Source: Sulfurimonas sp.
GTDB lineage: Bacteria; Campylobacterota; Campylobacteria; Campylobacterales; Sulfurimonadaceae
Assembly (NCBI GenBank): GCA_022712775.1
Contig: JAFLJZ010000220.1
Span: forward strand, 1 to 9,367
DNA length: 9,367 bases
Direction: 5' to 3'
Each line of letters starts with the position of its first letter. The stretch's first letter is position 1. The position numbers were made by a program, and so were the translations under genes. The notes beneath the pieces were generated by a model. It was not told the DNA's origin, did not search any database, and saw nothing but the letters and a program-made list of their open reading frames with translations. Of the stretch, positions 6,058 through 9,367 are shown one piece after another.

Positions 6058-8542
6058 TAATATTACAATCAATATTGACGGAAAAGAGATTCAAACGCAA
6101 GAAGGCACATTTATTTTAAATGCGGCTCGTGCGAATGATATTTTTATTCCTGCAATATGTTATTTAACACGATGTAGTCCGACACTAGCGTGCCGTATAT
6201 GTCTTGTTGAAGTTGATGGAAAACAAGCATATGCTTGTAATGCTAAAAGTAAAGATGGTATGTCTATTAGTACTTCAACCCAAAACATTGAAAAAGAACG
6301 CCGTGCCATTATGGAAGTATACGATGTGAATCATCCTCTTCAATGTGGTGTTTGTGATCAATCAGGTGAATGTGAACTACAAAACTATACACTAGAAATG
6401 GGTGTAGATAGTCAGTCTTACGCAGTAAAAGATGTAGATAGAACTTCTCATGATTGGGGACACTTACATTATGATCCGGGTCTTTGTATCGTTTGTGAGC
6501 GTTGTACTACTGTTTGTAAGGATATGATTGGTGATAACTCTTTAACAACTATTGCTCGTGGTGGTGATGCACTTGAAGCTAGTTATAAAGAAGAGATGCC
6601 AAAAGATGCGTATGCTATGTGGAACAAACTTAACAAGTCAGTAATTGGTTTAACGAATGCAACTGATGTACTTGATTGTACTTCGTGTGGAGAATGTGCG
6701 GCTGTTTGTCCAGTTGGAGCACTTGTTAATACGCAGTTTATGTATACATCAAATGCTTGGGAGTTAAGTCAAGTTCCTGCTACATGTGGACATTGTTCTG
6801 CTGGTTGTCAAATTTCTTATGATATTAAGCATACTAGCATTGATAATCCAGAAGATAAAATTTACCGTGTTATGAATGAATGGAACTATGTTTCTCTTTG
6901 TGGTGCAGGTAGATATGGATTTGATTATCAAAATGCTGATGTTACTAAAGATAAAGCTTCATTTGACAAAGCTATTGAAGCTTTCAAAAAAGCTGATACT
7001 ATTAAGTTTACTTCAACGATTACAAATGAAGAAGCATTAATTCTTGAAAAACTAAAAGATAAATTTGGATATAAACTTGTAAATAATGAAGCAAAAGCAT
7101 TCCAAACATTTTTAGCAGATTATTCTTCACTTAGTGGAACACGACTTTATGGAAGTGATTTAAAAGAGATGGCTTCAAGTGGTTTCCTTGTTTCAATAGG
7201 AACTGCATTAAAAACAGATAATCCAAATGCAAGATATGCATTTAATAACTCACTTACTGTTAATAAAGGTGCAGGATTATATTTTCATCCAGTATCTGAT
7301 CCAATTGTAGATGGTTTAAGTAAAAATATCATGAGTATTAAACATCAGCCATTACAAGAAGAAAGTGCATTGTATTTATTACTTGATTTATTCGGAGATA
7401 AAGAGGCAATGCCTTGTGATGTTGTTGACTACTTAGCATCTTTTCACTCGATGAAAACTATAACAGTCGAAGAAACTATTAAAGAAAAAGTAGTTACGAT
7501 TGTTAAAGAGATGAAGAAGAATGAAGAAACTGGAGAAGAGGAAGAAGTTGAAGTTGAAAAAACGAAGATGGTTCCTAAAAAAGTTTCTAAAGAAGTTGAA
7601 GTAGATGACAATAGACTACTTACGATGCTCAGCGCTCCTGAAAACTTTACTGAATCACTTGAGAAGTTTTTAAAGAAAAAAGAAACTTTCTCTTTAGTAG
7701 TTGGAGCTGATTTATATAATCATCCAAACTCTAAAAACTGTGCAAGACTTGTTGCTCTAATTGAAAAGTATTCTAAATTTACAGTTGTTATGATTCCGAC
7801 ACTTACAAATACTTTGGGTGTATCTCTTATTAATGACTTATCTTCGACAGAGGGTGAGTGTAGTATAGGATATAATACTAAAGGTGATTTCACATTATCA
7901 GCATTAGGTGATGGAGATTTAGATATGCCAGCTATTAATCAGCAAGAGGGGACCCTTACTTCTATCAACAAAAGAGTAAATCCTACAAATGCTGCACTTG
8001 GATATAGTGGATATATTTTAAATGATATTGCAAATGCACTTGGTCTTGAAGCAGAATTAACAGTAGATTATACAAAAGAGTTACCTACTAGAAAAGGTTT
8101 TAGCGCAGTAGAGTTTGACTCTTTACCTAACCATTATACAAATGCTGGTGAAGAGATGCGTGGATATAAACTAAAAAATATGGGTAGAAGTATTTCTAAA
8201 GATGAAAGCGTAGCCAAAATTGATGAAGACTTATCGCTTGACGGTTCTTTGATATACGCAGCAAACCCAGTACGACAGTTTAGTGATTTTACAAATAAAA
8301 CTAGCAATCTTGATGAGCAAAGTGGTATCTACATGAGTGAAGAATATTTAAATAGTTCTGACTTTAATGCAGGTGATAGTGTGAGAGTTAAAAGTGAAAA
8401 TGGTGAAATAACTGCAAATATAGTTAGTGATAATAAAATCGCTGGTAGTATTGTAGTAATTCCAAATTTTGATTCTAAATTAAATTCAGAGGCTTTGTTT
8501 GACGGTTACCGTTTTGCAACAGCTTCGATACAAAAGGTGTAA
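6050..8542 (+). CDS. nuoG: NuoG2, Fe-S subunit G of complex I (second copy, with charged insertion)
   Basis: This 830-residue paralogue of NuoG1 keeps the same ligand sets: C37, C48, C51, C63 (N1b); H95, C99, C102, C108 (N5); two complete ferredoxin motifs at C146/149/152/156 and C210/213/216/220; and C246, C249, C253, C284 (N7). The two ferredoxin motifs are 53 residues apart against 29 in NuoG1, owing to an insert around 170-205. A second insert, about 474-519, is highly charged (GEEEEVEVEKTKMVPKK) and absent from NuoG1. The C-terminal degenerate molybdopterin fold aligns with NuoG1 through conserved NTLGVSLINDL and QEGT. At 830 residues it is closer than NuoG1 to the length I remember for Campylobacter NuoG. 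The ATG at 6050 lies inside the end of nuoG1 (8-base overlap, ATGAGTAA), so translation is probably coupled. The stop is four bases from nuoH. Confidence 0.95.
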   Translation: MSNNITINIDGKEIQTQEGTFILNAARANDIFIPAICYLTRCSPTLACRICLVEVDGKQAYACNAKSKDGMSISTSTQNIEKERRAIMEVYDVNHPLQCGVCDQSGECELQNYTLEMGVDSQSYAVKDVDRTSHDWGHLHYDPGLCIVCERCTTVCKDMIGDNSLTTIARGGDALEASYKEEMPKDAYAMWNKLNKSVIGLTNATDVLDCTSCGECAAVCPVGALVNTQFMYTSNAWELSQVPATCGHCSAGCQISYDIKHTSIDNPEDKIYRVMNEWNYVSLCGAGRYGFDYQNADVTKDKASFDKAIEAFKKADTIKFTSTITNEEALILEKLKDKFGYKLVNNEAKAFQTFLADYSSLSGTRLYGSDLKEMASSGFLVSIGTALKTDNPNARYAFNNSLTVNKGAGLYFHPVSDPIVDGLSKNIMSIKHQPLQEESALYLLLDLFGDKEAMPCDVVDYLASFHSMKTITVEETIKEKVVTIVKEMKKNEETGEEEEVEVEKTKMVPKKVSKEVEVDDNRLLTMLSAPENFTESLEKFLKKKETFSLVVGADLYNHPNSKNCARLVALIEKYSKFTVVMIPTLTNTLGVSLINDLSSTEGECSIGYNTKGDFTLSALGDGDLDMPAINQQEGTLTSINKRVNPTNAALGYSGYILNDIANALGLEAELTVDYTKELPTRKGFSAVEFDSLPNHYTNAGEEMRGYKLKNMGRSISKDESVAKIDEDLSLDGSLIYAANPVRQFSDFTNKTSNLDEQSGIYMSEEYLNSSDFNAGDSVRVKSENGEITANIVSDNKIAGSIVVIPNFDSKLNSEALFDGYRFATASIQKV
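6701..6726 (+). repeat. 26-base direct repeat, copy in nuoG2
   Basis: This is the second copy of the identical 26-base stretch at 4393-4418, 2308 bases downstream and in the same codon phase. A shorter identical 20-base pair lies at 4704-4723 and 7018-7037, encoding ITNEEA in both genes. Confidence 0.85.
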
Positions 8543-8545
8543 TAT

Positions 8546-9367
8546 ATGGAAGTAGCATATTTAATTGAGACGATAATAAAAGTTGTTGTCGTTCTAACTA
8601 TATTTTCAGCACTCGCTGGTATAGGGACTTATTTTGAGCGTAAGGTTCTTGCCTTCATGCAACGCCGTCTTGGACCAATGAATGTTGGACCTTATGGATT
8701 ACTGCAAGTTGCAGCGGATGGTATAAAACTATTTACTAAAGAAGATATTATTCCTACAAATGTTGTAGCACCTATCTTTAAAATAGCACCAGTTATTACT
8801 GCTTCTACAGCATTTATGGCAGCAGCGGCTATTCCATTCTTACCAGAATTTACACTCTTTGGATATACAGTGCGTCCAATTATCTCGGATATTAATATCG
8901 GTATTTTATATATCCTTGGGGTTATGGGAATTGGTCTTTATGGTCCACTGCTTGGCGGTATGGCCTCAGCAAATAAGTTTTCTTTACTTTCTGCTGCTCG
9001 TGCGGCTGCTGTGTTTATCTCGTATGAAGTAGTTACTGGTCTTTCAATTCTTGTTCCAATTATGATGGTTGGTTCATTGTCTTTGATTGATTTTAATAAT
9101 TATCAAATTGAAAATGGTTGGATAGTATTTAATCTTTATGGGGCTGGTTTTGTAGCTTTTATTTTATTTTGGATTGCAGCATTTGCTGAAACTGGTCGTA
9201 CACCATTTCACCTTATAGCAAATGACCATGAAATTATTGATGGTTTTGGTACTGAGTATTCAGGTATGCGATGGGGTCTTTTCTTCATCGGTGAATATGC
9301 AAATATGTTCTTTATATCATTTGTAATTCCACTTCTTTTTCTTGGTGGTTACGGTGATGGTTCACTT
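8546..9367 (+). CDS. nuoH: NuoH, membrane quinone-tunnel subunit of complex I (N-terminal 274 residues)
   Basis: The frame opens at ATG 8546, three bases after the nuoG2 stop, and is still open at the window end. Family length is about 330 residues, so roughly the last 50-60 are missing. NuoH joins the peripheral and membrane arms and forms much of the quinone tunnel. The first membrane helix is about residues 10-30, followed by FERKVLAFMQRRLGP (30-44) and ADGIKLFTKEDIIP (57-70), both signatures. Further hydrophobic segments lie near 75-98, 114-140, 155-185 and 195-215. TEYSGMRWGLFFIGEYANM (236-254) is also conserved. Two spots differ from the usual consensus: GPMNVGP instead of GPNRVGP (43-49), and the loop AETGRTPFHLIANDHEIIDG (214-233) instead of AETNRxPFDLPExExELVAG. 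The latter changes several acidic positions at the tunnel entrance. No strong ribosome-binding site is visible, so coupling to nuoG2 is likely. Confidence 0.97.
   Translation, partial: MEVAYLIETIIKVVVVLTIFSALAGIGTYFERKVLAFMQRRLGPMNVGPYGLLQVAADGIKLFTKEDIIPTNVVAPIFKIAPVITASTAFMAAAAIPFLPEFTLFGYTVRPIISDINIGILYILGVMGIGLYGPLLGGMASANKFSLLSAARAAAVFISYEVVTGLSILVPIMMVGSLSLIDFNNYQIENGWIVFNLYGAGFVAFILFWIAAFAETGRTPFHLIANDHEIIDGFGTEYSGMRWGLFFIGEYANMFFISFVIPLLFLGGYGDGSL

Noticed and set aside
3808..8542. Tandem molybdenum enzymes (formate dehydrogenase or nitrate reductase type)
   Set aside because: The C-terminal fold is the degenerate form typical of NuoG, the His-ligated N5 motif and N1b are present, and I see no Cys or Sec molybdenum ligand context.

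Overview
The window is a continuous stretch of one operon, all genes on the + strand, encoding part of respiratory complex I (NADH:quinone oxidoreductase, nuo) from an AT-rich bacterium. Gene order is nuoC (3' end), nuoD, a possible 32-codon ORF, a 73-aa protein in the nuoE position, a 677-aa NuoF/GltD-like fusion, nuoG copy 1, nuoG copy 2 and nuoH (5' part, running off the end). Separate nuoC and nuoD, no true nuoE or nuoF, and a tiny cysteine-free protein between nuoD and nuoG point to Campylobacterota. The NuoF/GltD fusion and tandem nuoG suggest a free-living sulfur or hydrogen oxidiser of the Sulfurimonas/Sulfurovum kind rather than Campylobacter or Helicobacter. The genus is inferred from memory of gene order, not from a search.

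Layout: 1-182 end of NuoC; 194-1435 NuoD (quinone-site subunit); 1435-1533 small ORF overlapping both neighbours by one base, with an AT-rich hairpin at its start; 1533-1754 NuoE-position protein; 1765-3798 fusion of a NuoF-type N3 iron-sulfur domain with a GltD/NfnB-like FAD and pyridine-nucleotide module; 3808-6057 NuoG1; 6050-8542 NuoG2, overlapping NuoG1 by 8 bases; 8546-9367 NuoH. Spacing is 12 bases or less throughout, so there is no room for an internal promoter or terminator outside genes. I see no RNA genes, mobile elements, CRISPR arrays or phage sequence, and no non-coding stretch over 100 bases.

How the genes work together: NuoC, NuoD and NuoH build the quinone-reducing part of complex I and look mostly standard, with some unusual residues near the expected quinone pathway. 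The electron-input part is not standard. The FMN/NADH-binding fold of NuoF and the [2Fe-2S] NuoE are missing. In their place is a flavoprotein with a GltD-like FAD and NAD(P)H fold, joined to a remnant N3 domain that has lost one cysteine ligand. Two complete NuoG paralogues follow, each with ligand motifs for five Fe-S clusters, one more than E. coli-type N1b/N5/N4/N7. This input module, which may use NAD(P)H, ferredoxin or flavodoxin and may run in either direction, is the most interesting part of the window.
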